Of a stretch of 64,000 nt of DNA, positions 44,101 to 54,659 are shown piece by piece (positions within the stretch are counted from its first letter, which is position 1; each line of letters opens with the position of its first letter). The position numbers and the translations under genes were made by a program. Source of the DNA: Gnetum montanum. Its lineage: Eukaryota > Streptophyta > Gnetopsida > Gnetales > Gnetaceae. The stretch covers positions 68,730-132,729 of the forward strand of contig MNCI01002986.1 in assembly GCA_015680685.1 (NCBI GenBank), read 5' to 3'. The notes beneath the pieces were generated by a model, which had not been told where the DNA came from, did no database searches, and saw only the letters and a list, made by a program, of their open reading frames with translations.

Positions 44101-45215
44101 TTGCAGCATCATCACCTCCCACCATTCTGTTTATCTTTTGAAGCACCTACCATTGGTGTAGCCTTTGGAGCACTCATAGTATCGTTGCCCTAGCACTTTC
44201 ACTAGCTTTCTGAGCACCTGCAATTGGTGCAACATTTGACTCATTTGCAGCATCTTCACATCCAGCACTTGTAGCATCTTCACATTTGGCATTTGCACTT
44301 GAATTTCATATTGTGTGATTTTCTTATCTTCTCAAAGTTGTGTTTGTAGGATGAAGCCTTGGAGGCAGTTATGCAGAGATGCATCTCATTGTGGTAGCAA
44401 GTCACGACATCACTTCGATGTGCATGATTGGACTAGTTAAGCCACTCAAGAGTACACATCCCCCTCATCCCATTACAGTCTATGCAAATTCACTCCTTCA
44501 TTCCAATAGCCTCTCATCCCTTGCATATTCATAATTGCACATCGCTCTAATGCATACGCACTGTGATGCATATGACATTCTCTTCACATCAACCGTAGAA
44601 CCCATGGTGGACGTAATCCAACTCATCCCATGGGAAGCCTTTGTTGGCTAGTTAAGGTCCAAGCAGATGTAATGCAACTCATCTTGGGGAAGAAACACCT
44701 ATCCTATAGAAACGATGTGGTTGCATCAAAGTAAAGCCCATCTACTTGATGGCCCACACCTTGCAGCTAGCATTCAGTAGTAAGCTGAACCCAATGGGGG
44801 TTCACCTCACAAAAAAAGGAGCAAAAAATGAAAAAAAAAATAAAAAAGAAAGAAAGAAAGGAAATAAGAAAAATCACATCCCCAAGAAAATTTACAACAC
44901 TATAACTTTGCAACTAGCCTAACCTTGAATTAACTTTGACTCTCTCATGAACACTCCAACGAGAGGTCAACGTTTTAGAGGCAAGCCACTTCATGCCATG
45001 GTCATCGTCAGCTGTGCTAACTTCACATCTTACATTAGGATAGATTGTTTGCATTTTATTTCCTTTTCTTGCATTTCATCTCCCTAGTACATTGCCTACA
45101 ACCTTTGCCCCAGCATATCCCTATCCACAGCACTCTTGAACATGGTAGAACAACACTTGATCTAGTATCGATGAGAAATGTTGGTGTCACATATACTGTT
45201 GTGTTTTGTAATTCT
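44101..45215 (+). other. T3 3' untranslated region
   Basis: No gene. Homologous to T1 7507-8311, for example catggtggacgtaatccaac at 44608. Contains the acceptor-like tttgtag (44343-44349) and an A/G-rich run at 44815-44875. Confidence 0.6.
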
Positions 45216-45262
45216 TTGTTAATGTCTCTCAAGACACTCCTCTAGATGTCAACAAAGAGGGG
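45216..45262 (+). promoter_or_regulatory. T3 polypurine tract with degenerate hairpin
   Basis: tttgttaatgtct and agatgtcaacaaa flank a short loop, and the second arm overlaps the purine run aaagagggg (45254-45262). Relative to T1, two pairs have become wobble pairs (as RNA) and one is a mismatch, so the fold is still possible. Confidence 0.6.
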
Positions 45263-45266
45263 CCAT

Positions 45267-46428
45267 TAAAAAACCACCAAATTTTGGGTTTTTGTGTCTT
45301 GACTACAAATTTGGCTAAGTGTCAAAATGATGGCACTTTGTCCAAATTTTTCTAAGTGTTGAGTGTAGTTAGCTCTAACTACTAGTTTTGCAAATTTTTT
45401 TTCTAACAACTGAGTTATGCATCCCACATGTAACATGGGACAAGCATAGCAGCCAGAGTTAGAAATTTTTTTTTAACTTTTTTGGTCACCTTTGAACTTA
45501 GAAAATTTTCTGAATTTTTTCTTGTAGTCCCACTTACCACACTGCCACATGACACTTGATCTAGATTTTGGATTAACCCTAGCCCTATAAATACCCCTAC
45601 GTCCTAATGTTTTAGTTGGACTTCCATTTTTCACCAAGTTGGCAGTTGACACTTTAATTTGGCATTTGGCATTTTGGCATCTTAGCACTTAGCTCTGTGG
45701 ACGAATGAAATCCACAACACACCACACTAGTAGAGAGGCATCCTTGCATCACATAGTACACTACAGCCCCATTGTAGCCTTGCACCGCATGGTACACTGC
45801 AACCTCATTACAACCCTATAGAACACTACACTGTACACCGTGGTGACCAACCTAGCAAGCATGGTTCATCACAACAAGTGCCAAACTTCATGCGCCAACA
45901 CCATCGAGATTGTGATTGTTCTCCTATTATGACCGTTGTACACTATGTACCTTCTTAGATCCTTTTGGAGTCAACTATGCTCCCATTTAGGGTGGTATTC
46001 CATTTCTCTCTCTCTTTTCTAGCATTTTGTTGTATTTTTCTTGCATCTTTTTGCACTTTTTCACATATCATCATGTTGTACTATGCTCGGGTGATAGTCT
46101 CCGTGGGTTGACATCCTTGTTTCAATCTAAACCCTTGGCTACACTCGCCCCCATTTCATGGCTATGCTCTATACTTAACACTGTGGAACATTGCTTTGAC
46201 ACTTAGCACCGTTTCATGTTGTTTGCATTTGCATTTTGGCTAACCATGCCACCCCTCAGTTGCACTCATAGCCTTGGTTGCAATCGACAAAGTCTCTATT
46301 CAATTAACAAGACCATTTAGGGTGCTTTGCCTTCATTTCCAACAAGGCCCTCGCATGGAGGCAGGGTTAAGGCTATGCATTCATTGACCCCTTAGTGATT
46401 CCAACCACTGACATTTTCAGTTGTTATA
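45267..46428 (+). repeat. T3 3' LTR (1162 bp)
   Basis: It begins TAAAAAACCACCAAATTTT (TG changed to TA) and ends ...gttgttata (CA changed to TA), as judged by alignment to T2. The TATA box cctataaataccccta is at 45584-45599. It lacks most of the gctacgctatg-rich part of T1, which explains its shorter length. Confidence 0.7.
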
Positions 46429-46477
46429 TTGACCAAGTATGTCTAGTGTTAATTTTCTCTCCCATTGTTCACTCTTA
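46429..46477. other. Short flank between T3 and A5
   Basis: 49 bases after the T3 LTR, then the A5 target duplication. The sequence continues at 53500 on the other side of A5. No feature seen. Confidence 0.5.
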
Positions 46478-46482
46478 AAGTT
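46478..46482 (+). other. A5 target-site duplication, left copy
   Basis: aagtt here and aagtt at 53495-53499, a perfect 5-bp duplication. Confidence 0.85.
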
Positions 46483-47370
46483 TGATAAGTCATGAATTCA
46501 CTGATAGCTTCAATAATGCACCCACGATAATGCACCCACAATAACGCACGCACGATAATGCACCCACGATATCACAATCCACGGTGATATCGCGTACGCA
46601 ATATCGTAGCCTAGCCGTGATATCGCAGCCTATCTCCTCATCTATAAATAAGAGATAGATAGATCCAATAAGTAGCTTTTTGTCAGTTTTAGTTTAAGTG
46701 TTAAGTTTTAGTTCTTGTTTTTCCTCTCTCCCTTTTCCTCTCAGTGTATGCCCACAGTGTGGTGAATATAATTGTACGACATCCTTTATTCGAGTGTGAC
46801 GTACTTGGACATGCACATGACCGACAATAAAGATCGAGATTACTTCATCATTGCAGCATTCTTAACTATTTAATTAATTGTTATTTACTACTTTCCTAGT
46901 TGATCTCTTCTCACCCTTAAACTCCTATTAAACATGGAATGAGTACGACTTGATCACGAGCATTTAAGTGTGACTACTTGGTAACCCAGTAGCGTACCTA
47001 GGATCTGTGCTTGGTAATCCCAGTAGTAGTCATGCATGAAGTCCAAGATGTGTATGGATGATCAAGGAACGGATGCTCATCGCACTTAGGCTAGTTTAGA
47101 TTCTCTCTCACCCTTTCTCTCTTACCTTAGATAATATTACTTTCCATTGTCTTTAGGAGTAGCATTAGATTAGAAACCCATCATACACCTCACTCTAGAC
47201 TAAACCATACGTGACAAAGCTAATACTAGTCTAGGTGGAAAGATAATGAACTATGACCTAAGGATAATTGTCTGGATACCACAACTAGCCTGTCTGCAGA
47301 GTTCGACTAGATCATGCGTGAAATGCTCTTTTTCGTATGGTTGAGTGTAGGGGTACCTCACCACTCATCA
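46483..47370 (+). repeat. A5 5' LTR (888 bp)
   Basis: It begins tgataagtcatgaattcact and ends ccactcatca. The U3 starts with four units of a 13-15 bp repeat, gataatgcacccac (46506-46565), then gatatcgcgtacgca-type palindromes (46575-46630). The TATA box catctataaataagag is at 46637. The R-region inverted repeat tttatt/aataaag is near 46785 and 46828. Confidence 0.88.
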
Positions 47371-47371
47371 T

Positions 47372-47389
47372 TGGCGCTGTTGTCGGGGA
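47372..47389 (+). promoter_or_regulatory. A5 primer binding site, tRNA-Asp
   Basis: tggcgctgttgtcgggga, 16 of 18 bases complementary to the 3' end of plant tRNA-Asp. Both differences are C to T. Confidence 0.88.
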
Positions 47390-47511
47390 TGGTGCTAGTT
47401 ATCTAGATTAGTTATATCATACAAGGTCGCTGTATAGGAATTAACAAAATATATTTTAGGAAGAAATCATTATAAAAAGTCACATACAAATTCACACACA
47501 GTTTCACAATC

Positions 47512-49784
47512 ATGCCTCTCCTACAAGACTATGATAATGCCATACCTAGTGAGGAAATTCATTGGAGAACCAACAAAATTGATGATGAAGATGAAGTCTG
47601 GAGTACTCAACCTTATGCAGGAGTACCCTACATTTATGAACACCCCAACGATACTCAAAGACTCTCGTCATCCAACTCTAACACTTCTAGTGAGGATGAG
47701 ACATCCCATAGAATGAGGAGGGCCGAAAGGCCTAGGACCTTCTCAATAACTAACAAGAACCTACTTGGGGATGATTGGAAGACTTACAAAAGTCATAACG
47801 ATTTTTACAGCTCCTTCTCTTCCTCTACTCCTTCAACGTCAGATTGTGTCAAGGATGACTATCTTTCAAGGGATCGGCATAGAACTAAAAATTGAGCTCA
47901 CAAAGAAAATCAAGAGTGCCAACATAAACGAAGGCAACATCATCCCAACTTACAAACTCACAACCTACTTAGTGATGATGAATCCCTACTGGCCACTAAG
48001 AGCCTAACGCCAATACAAGAGACTGTTCGAATCTCCCGTAGGAATCATAAATAGAGCCATCTACCTAGGCTTGATTTAAACAACTTCCCCAATTTCTTAG
48101 AAGGCTATGACTTAGATTCGCATCAACATTTACAAGCCTTCTATGATGCCTGCACATGGAACAACATTGATAATGGTTGGAAAAAACTCAAGCTCTTCCC
48201 TATGACACTCGTTGGCCAAGAAAAAGTATGATATAGATCGTTAAAACCAGATTCAATACGACGTTGGTCAAAAATGGTAGAACTCTTTAATGAAAAATAT
48301 CAAACCTACGCAAGAGTGTTAGCCTTGAGGAAACAAATCCAAGAGTAGAAATAGGCACAACATGAACCATTGGACATGGCCTTAGAAAGATATTATGCAT
48401 TGTTAAACAACTGTCTAGGCCATGGGTTTTCCGAGGAAAGGCTAATGTACCATATTATTGATGGGCTACGTAATGAAACAAGAGAGACCTTAGGAATGTA
48501 TGCCCAAGGTCAACTATATGAATTACGAACCCATCAAGTACAAGAGCTTATTAAGTGGGTAGAAAAAGAAGAAGGAGAAATGGCTAGATGGGAAAGTGTT
48601 GAAAAACATCAATAGGACCAAAATCTCAACTTAACAAAGGTCCATGATCATAAGAAGGAGAAATCAACCTATCACAAGGAGAAAGAACCATCTTTTCCAG
48701 TACAACAATCATTAAAAGAAGTTGAGGCAAATATCAATCAGATGTTGGAATGGACGTATCAAAAGTGTGGAGAATTTATCAACATTATTGGAGATAGAGT
48801 TTTGACAACCCAAGAAGAAGGAAAAAACATTAGATAATTAGAAAGAATGAATAAGGAAAATAAGAGCTCAACTACCAATCATACGTATGAATGCAACATA
48901 TGCCTGTACGATCACCCCAAGGGCCAATGCCCAATATTGTTACATTTACATGAGCATTGGGGAAACATGTTACATCCAGAGTTTGTACAGAAATACTGTG
49001 TTCGATCACAGTGGCAACAATCCCAGTTGTGGGGGAGACCACCCCTAAACTGGAGACACCCTTCATATCATCCAAACCCAAATGCTTATCTTGTTGAACA
49101 TCCTATTTCTCCAACTAGGCCAATACACTTTATCTCACCACAATACCATTCTCCTCAATACTATCAGTCCATATCTTCAACACAACCACCACCTTGTGCA
49201 CCTTACAATCCTCCTCAATTTCAACATTCTCATTTTTTCCCTCCTTCTACATTGCCACCAACTGTTCCTAAGGTGTCTGCACCGCATCAACAACCAATGA
49301 ACATTACTTGTGCTACTACTTCCAACAACAGTGAGAGACCTTAGCAACATTGAAGGCGTCCCTTCTTTAGAAATGACCCTAGGAAGGAACAATGCAATTT
49401 CGAGGCCACTGCATCCTCCAACTTAGCACAAGTCCAACCCTGTGGTGCACCCTTATCTTCAAACCCAACACCTCATGTAACTCCATCAGGGCCACCAACT
49501 CACACTCCAACAACCACACGACCTAGTGAACACAGGAATGGAAAGCGACAACTCAATCCTTGCATACCATCTAACGGTCTCAAACATCATAGTGGGTCAA
49601 CTTGCTATCCGGGAACTACATCGTATAAATTGCCCCACTATGCTTACTACAATAAGGTGTGTGAACCCTGATGGGGTAAGTACAGCCAAGTTTTGATATT
49701 TTCAACATGCAAGGATCCCCATCGTCATTTATTAATCCTTGCCATCCTCAACTGTTTAGCTATGAGGGATATCCCCCATTCTAA
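47512..49784 (+). pseudogene. A5 gag
   Basis: It starts MPLLQDYDNAIPSEE. An N-terminal serine- and arginine-rich stretch (47660-47900, including SSSNSNTSSEDETSHRMRR) is missing from A4. The gag core runs from 48060 (LNNFPNFLEGYDL) to 48590 (DMALERYYALLNN, GHGFSEERLMYHIIDGL). The zinc knuckle CNICLYDHPKGQC is at 48892-48930. A P/Y/Q-rich tail follows. Stops include 47893, 48052, 48229, a pair near 48345 and 48613, and at least one frame change near the end. Gag would form the particle and carry the RNA. Confidence 0.85.
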
Positions 49785-51650
49785 TAACAAGCAGGATTAA
49801 TAACCACTTTTTATTTTCTTTGATTTTACAACTTTTTTTTTCTAGTTTTTTATTTTTCCATTTTTTATTTTATCTTTTTGTATTTTTATCTTTTTACAAG
49901 TAATCTCATCTACTAATAAAACACTCATGTGGATTGTTGGTTGAGATGTGTTCTATGTTATCAAGTCTTGAGTGATCAATTATTTGGACAGCGAGCCCAT
50001 TACACCCACTCATCCATTCTACAAATAAGAGGGTCTGTTCGAGGATATAGTGATATCCTTGACATTCTTAAAACTTAAATTTAATTTTGTGTTCATTGTA
50101 CCCAGAATGAAGAAGGATGGATCAAGAGGGAATGATTAGGGTGTGACATCAAGGGGACTTGCGGATTCTCTTTGGTAATGTCTATGAGAGTTATCATGCA
50201 ATGTGGTTGTACTAAGATCCTTGTAGATCTAACGAAAAATGGAAGTAAGAGTAATCACAAGGGCACTCAAAAATCCAATGCTGTTCTAGGGGGTCCCACT
50301 GGAAAGACAAGCACCCATGCTTAAAGGTTGGTGGCTTCTCTAGATTCAGTAGAGAAAAAAGAAGAAGAAAAGAAGGAAGTGCCACAAAACAAAAATCACT
50401 CCTCCCTTAAATAAAACACCAAGTGATCGTATGCCTTGTTGTTATGGTACTCTCATAGTTGTTCATCATGGGATGAAACAATGCGATGTCATTTATTAGA
50501 GGAATGGACTTGGTCCTGATCTTGGAACGACGAGTTAATAACACATTAATCATGCATTACATGTAGGATTCACTGTGCCCTGGGTCAGTTACCTCATTTC
50601 CCAATCTCTACAATCACTTCTATACTTTGTCTTATCTCACTGTTCGTGTAATTGTAGCTTGTGTCATGTGTAACATAGAATTCTTACCTCATTCTGATGA
50701 TATTCACATGTGTGTGTTTTGTGGAGTTAGTGTGAATTACATCTAACCCTTCAAGTGCCCACGAATACTTTAAGTGTGGTTACACAAGGGAATTATAGGT
50801 TGGAACCTGCTTTGGGGAGGACCCACTTGTGTAATCTTTTGTAATTCTCACTTATGACATCGCTCACACACACCATTTTTTACCTTAAGCATATTTTCAA
50901 ATGATTTTCTTTCCCTATTACTATCCCTCTAAATAATCACGTTCCTGTGTACCATTACATGATCTTTTTCTTTACCACCCAAGGTCCTTCTTGATAAAAC
51001 CCACAGGTCATTATTCGTGCCTTCTAAACCATCTAATTACCCTAGAACCCTATAACAATCGTCCAGATGTCCTTAGTTTACATCGTTTAATTTCAAAAGA
51101 AATATTAAAAATTTGGTACATTCTCTAAGTTCCCTAACTTCGATGAAAATATATATACGTGACCCCCCTGTGCTAATCAACATCATTTGCAATTGTTCAT
51201 GCAAGGGAAGTTTTTTAATTCCTCTCTACGACTCATGATTGTGCTTCCCTTGCTTTCATATCCATAACTCACTTGCTAGTACTCCAATTTTCATTCCGTT
51301 TGAACCTACTTGAACCCGGAGTGTTCAGCTTAGTCATGGGGGAGGGGCACACATCGCATAATGCATAAATTTTTTGAAATTCATCATCATCCAAAGAACA
51401 TATTTAAGGGTAATTAGTTGTAAATTAAGAATAAAATGTGTCAAAAACAATTTCATCCCCTTAGCTATAGCAGAAAATTAAATTTGGAAACCACCTAAGC
51501 AAAGAAGACTCAACATTATAATCTTTCAGGGACATATTCTTCCAATAATTAACATCACACGGAAGTAAAGTAAATCTATTAAGGCAAGTAGTAAGGTATA
51601 ACCTAACTTTGATAACAACCTTACTAACGATTGGTCCTGTGTGATTGCAG
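49785..51650 (+). other. A5 spacer with M1-M3, internal TATA and polypurine motif
   Basis: No gene. T-rich stretch 49808-49910, M1 50134-50180, M2 50291-50350, purine run 50352-50385, M3 50755-50850, TATATATA at 51150-51157 followed by cgtgacccccct, polypurine-like motif cttagtcatgggggagggg at 51329-51347, and a branch-point plus acceptor signal at 51620-51650. Palindromes before the TATA site, present in A1-A3, are not seen here. Confidence 0.7.
51620..51650 (+). promoter_or_regulatory. Splice branch point and acceptor before ORF3
   Basis: ttactaacg (a full match to the branch-point consensus) lies 24-30 bases before tgtgtgattgcag|gtggcccc. A2 has gatttcag|attgcccc at the homologous place. 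It suggests that ORF3 is reached by splicing, as reported for the env-class ORF of barley BAGY-2. No donor was identified. Confidence 0.5.
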
Positions 51651-52435
51651 GTGGCCCCAAAATGCGAAAAATAGGAAGGTCTTGCTCAAGGTGCGATCGA
51701 ATGACCTAGGAGAGGTGAAAGACAAGATCCTGCAGGATAATATGTAGAGCAGGGGGAATAATCATTTAGTATCCACCAAGAAGACCCTGCTGTTGTACAA
51801 TCAAGGTAGGGAGAAGAAGGAGCTACTACAGTGTCTAAATAGGGACGATATCTCACGCTAACCTAGGATTATGTTCAAACCATCCATGAAAGGTCCATAT
51901 TCACTGTAGTAATCATGGAATTAAACTCTGAACCTTTCATAGAATTCGCTCCAGAGGCCATTAGGGATCACCTCAAAGGGTCCCCATTATGGCTTACCCT
52001 CTCTGAGAGTAGTGCTTGGTACTTAGGAGAAACGTACCAATTTTGGCACAATAAAGAAAAAGGCACCAAAGTTAACAATTGTGGTGTGACTGTTGATTTC
52101 TTTGTTCAAGCCATTTCGGAAGTATTAAACCTTCTGAATACAGGGCCAAAGGTTTCTCAAAACCAACTAGACACTTTTAGAACCAAGCAACTTAATAAAC
52201 TATTGATAGAGAATAAAAGGGTGGCAAAAGAAAAAGAGAAGGCTGACTAGGATGCCTCTATGGCACAAGCGCAAACTTACATGCATGCCAAGGCACTCAA
52301 GGCCTTACAAAAGGAGAAACTCTAGGCCATACTTCAATGCCATCAAATCCCAAGACCTGGAGCGCAAGAAAAGGGAAAGACACCCATGGAGGAGCCACCG
52401 CCACCAGGAACTACATGAGTTCCATCCAATTTTGT
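51651..52435 (+). pseudogene. A5 ORF3, short form
   Basis: The open stretch 51915-52250 gives ELNSEPFIEFAPEAIRDHLK, GSPLWLTLSESSAWYLGETY and VDFFVQAISEVLNLLN. These match the ORF3 N-terminal domain of A1-A3. A K/E-rich stretch follows directly (RTKQLNKLLIENKRVAKEKE), then AQAQTYMHAKALKALQKEK and a P-rich end (EEPPPPGTT). Compared with A2 and A3 most of the middle part (about 500 residues) is missing, joining the first domain to the coiled coil. Only a few stops. Function unknown. Confidence 0.7.
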
Positions 52436-52585
52436 AATCATAGGATTTTCTTTTGTGCTGTGTCTTAATTTTGTTCTGACTCCACACTACGGCATGAATC
52501 CATTCTAGCTAGTCAATAATCCCATACCTATCCACTGTGTAATCAATGGAGCTTTTTCTCACTTTAACTCAAGGATGAGTTTTCA

Positions 52586-52601
52586 TTTAGTCGTGGGGGT
52601 A
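52586..52601 (+). promoter_or_regulatory. A5 polypurine tract
   Basis: atttagtcgtgggggta, directly before the 3' LTR and after the conserved aaggatgagttttc phrase. Confidence 0.8.
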
Positions 52602-53494
52602 TATTGAGTCATGAATTTGCTGATAGCTGTGATAATGCACCCACAATAACGCACCCACGATATCACACCCGTGATATCACAATCTGCGGTGATATCGCAT
52701 ACACGGTATCGTAGCCTAGCCGCGATATCGCATACATAATATTGCAGCCTGTCTCCTCATCTATAAATAAGAGGTAGACAGATCTGATAAGTATCTTTTG
52801 TCAGTTTTAGTTTAAGTGTTAAGTTTTAGTTCTTTTTTTCCTCTCTCCCTTTTCCTCTTAGTGTATGCCCGTAGTGTGGTGAATGTAATTGTACGGCATC
52901 CTTTATTCGAGTGTGACGTACTTGGACATGCACATGACTGGAAATAAATATCGAGATACCTTCATCATCGCAGCATTCACTTAGCTTAACTATTTAATTA
53001 ATTATTATTTAGTACTTTCCTAGTTAATCTCTTCTCACCCTTAAACTCCTATTAAATGTAGAATGAGTATGACTTGATTACGAGCATTTAAGTATGACTA
53101 CTTGGTAACCCAATAGCGTACCTAGGATCTACGCTTGGTAATCCTGGTAATAGTCATGCATGAAGTCCAAGATGTGTACAAATGATCAAGGAATGAATGC
53201 TCATCACACTTAGGCTAGTTTAGATTCTTTCTCACCCTTTCTCTCTTAGCTTAGATAATATTACTTTCCATTTTCTTCAGGAGTAGCATTAGATTAGAAA
53301 CCCATCATACACCTCACTCTAGACTAAACCATATGTGACAAAGCTAATACTACTCTAGGTGAAAAGACAACGAACTGCGACCTAAGGATAACTATCTAGA
53401 TACCACAACTAGCCCGTCTGAGAAGTTCGACCAGATTGTGTGTGAAACACTCATATTCGTATGGTTGAGTGTAGGGGTACCTCGCCACTCATCA
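52602..53494 (+). repeat. A5 3' LTR (893 bp)
   Basis: It begins tattgagtcatg (TGATGAG decayed) and ends ccactcatca, followed by the second duplication copy aagtt. It aligns with the 5' LTR throughout. The 13-15 bp repeat at the start has two units here against four in the 5' LTR, and more gtgatatcac words replace them. Confidence 0.88.
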
Positions 53495-53499
53495 AAGTT

Positions 53500-54654
53500 G
53501 ATGCAAAAGTAAGAGTACCAAGCTCCAATACCACTTGAGGATTTTTAAACTTAAAATGGGGGGATGAATAAGTTCCCCTAATTACAAATTAATGAGCCAA
53601 AGCACATACCAAATTTAACATGATTCCCCAACTTGGGTAGTCCACAGTCAAAGAGTAGTTCGCTAACACAGCTCTAAACATTATTGCTTTTAAAATGTGG
53701 TTTGAAGGGTACCACACCCTATACAAGCTCTAAGCTCCACTATGAAGTTATTTGATGCTATGAATCCACTCAACCCCGCAAGGTCCTAACAACCTTAGAA
53801 TGTGATTTCGAGGATCTCACAACCTTTACAACTTGAGCTCCGCTTCGAAGTGTTGTGGCGCTACACCAACTATGACTTCATATCCCTGAATGTCATGGCA
53901 AATGTCAAATATACGATATATTAGACATTATGCATATGAAAAAAATTATACCAAATGCAAAATATAAGTGATATTCAGCATTATGTATAAAGGAAATAAT
54001 AGGAAAAATGCAGAAAGCCAGAAAATAATGCTTTATTGATATGGAAAAGTGTATCCCAATCATGCTTCGAGAGTGTTCCTTGGGGTTTTCTTCCTTTGAC
54101 ATCTATCCCTTAGAGGCAATCCAGCACTACCATCATGGTTAGGCCTATAACCTAGCCAGAAGGGATGGTCAGTCCACTTCCATCCCACTTCACTCAACTT
54201 CCTATGACTTGCCTATATTGGCTCCCCCACCCCATGACTTGCTTGTATTGGCTCTGTCATTCCATGCTAGCATGGCCTCTAACCCTAGGTATAAATGCCT
54301 TAGGTCAAATCCCCAGCAGTTACCTTAAGAGACACATCTATTATTACAATGCACCCTTTCATGTCTTAATCACAACTACCCTTTTGGGTCTTGTTAAGAT
54401 AACAATAACACTTGTTATGAAGAGACACTATCTTCATTAGTTAGCAACATCATTTGGGAATGGGGATGTGACACCAACACTCAACCTCACATGATCTCGA
54501 CAAGCTTAAGGATGATACCTTCTCACAAGAAGCACATCAACCTTGCAAGGCAACAAAAGAGAAACAAAAATTACAAGGAAAGGATGCAACTAATTTTGTT
54601 AATCGTTGTACTTTGAGGTACAACACACTTTGACCACTTACAATAGTACAAAAG
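53500..54654 (-). repeat. Unassigned repeat, possible Ty1/copia LTR remnant
   Basis: No gene. gctccaatacca at 53522-53533 is 10 of 12 bases equal to the complement of the initiator-Met tRNA primer site (TGGTATCAGAGC) that most plant copia elements use. A TGAGG border follows at 53536. If so, a minus-strand copia LTR starts here and runs right, through the A6 insertion. Its other end was not found. Confidence 0.3.
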
Positions 54655-54659
54655 ATAGT
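54655..54659 (+). other. A6 target-site duplication, left copy
   Basis: atagt here and atagt at 61496-61500, a perfect 5-bp duplication. Confidence 0.85.

Larger units (their letters stand above)
43113..46428 (+). mobile_element. T3: Tat-like element tail without pol
   Basis: Order: remnant ORF (43113-43533), array, acceptor-like site (43703), 57 bases of exon, donor-like site (43761), second array, acceptor-like site (44349), 3' UTR, hairpin with polypurine tract, LTR (45267-46428). T1 has about 3.5 kb of pol exon between the same two splice-like sites, so T3 lost pol there. The left end is undefined because it joins the broken A4. Confidence 0.7.
46483..53494 (+). mobile_element. A5: complete Athila-like element without pol
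   Basis: A 7012-bp element with a perfect target duplication. 5' LTR 46483-47370, tRNA-Asp primer site 47372-47389, gag 47512-49784, spacer 49785-51650, ORF3 51651-52435, polypurine tract 52586-52601, 3' LTR 52602-53494. No protease, RT, RNase H or integrase. It has the same plan as A2, so a gag + spacer + ORF3 non-autonomous form arose and moved in this genome. Gag-only LTR elements (TR-GAG) are known in plants; keeping a second ORF is less usual. Confidence 0.9.
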
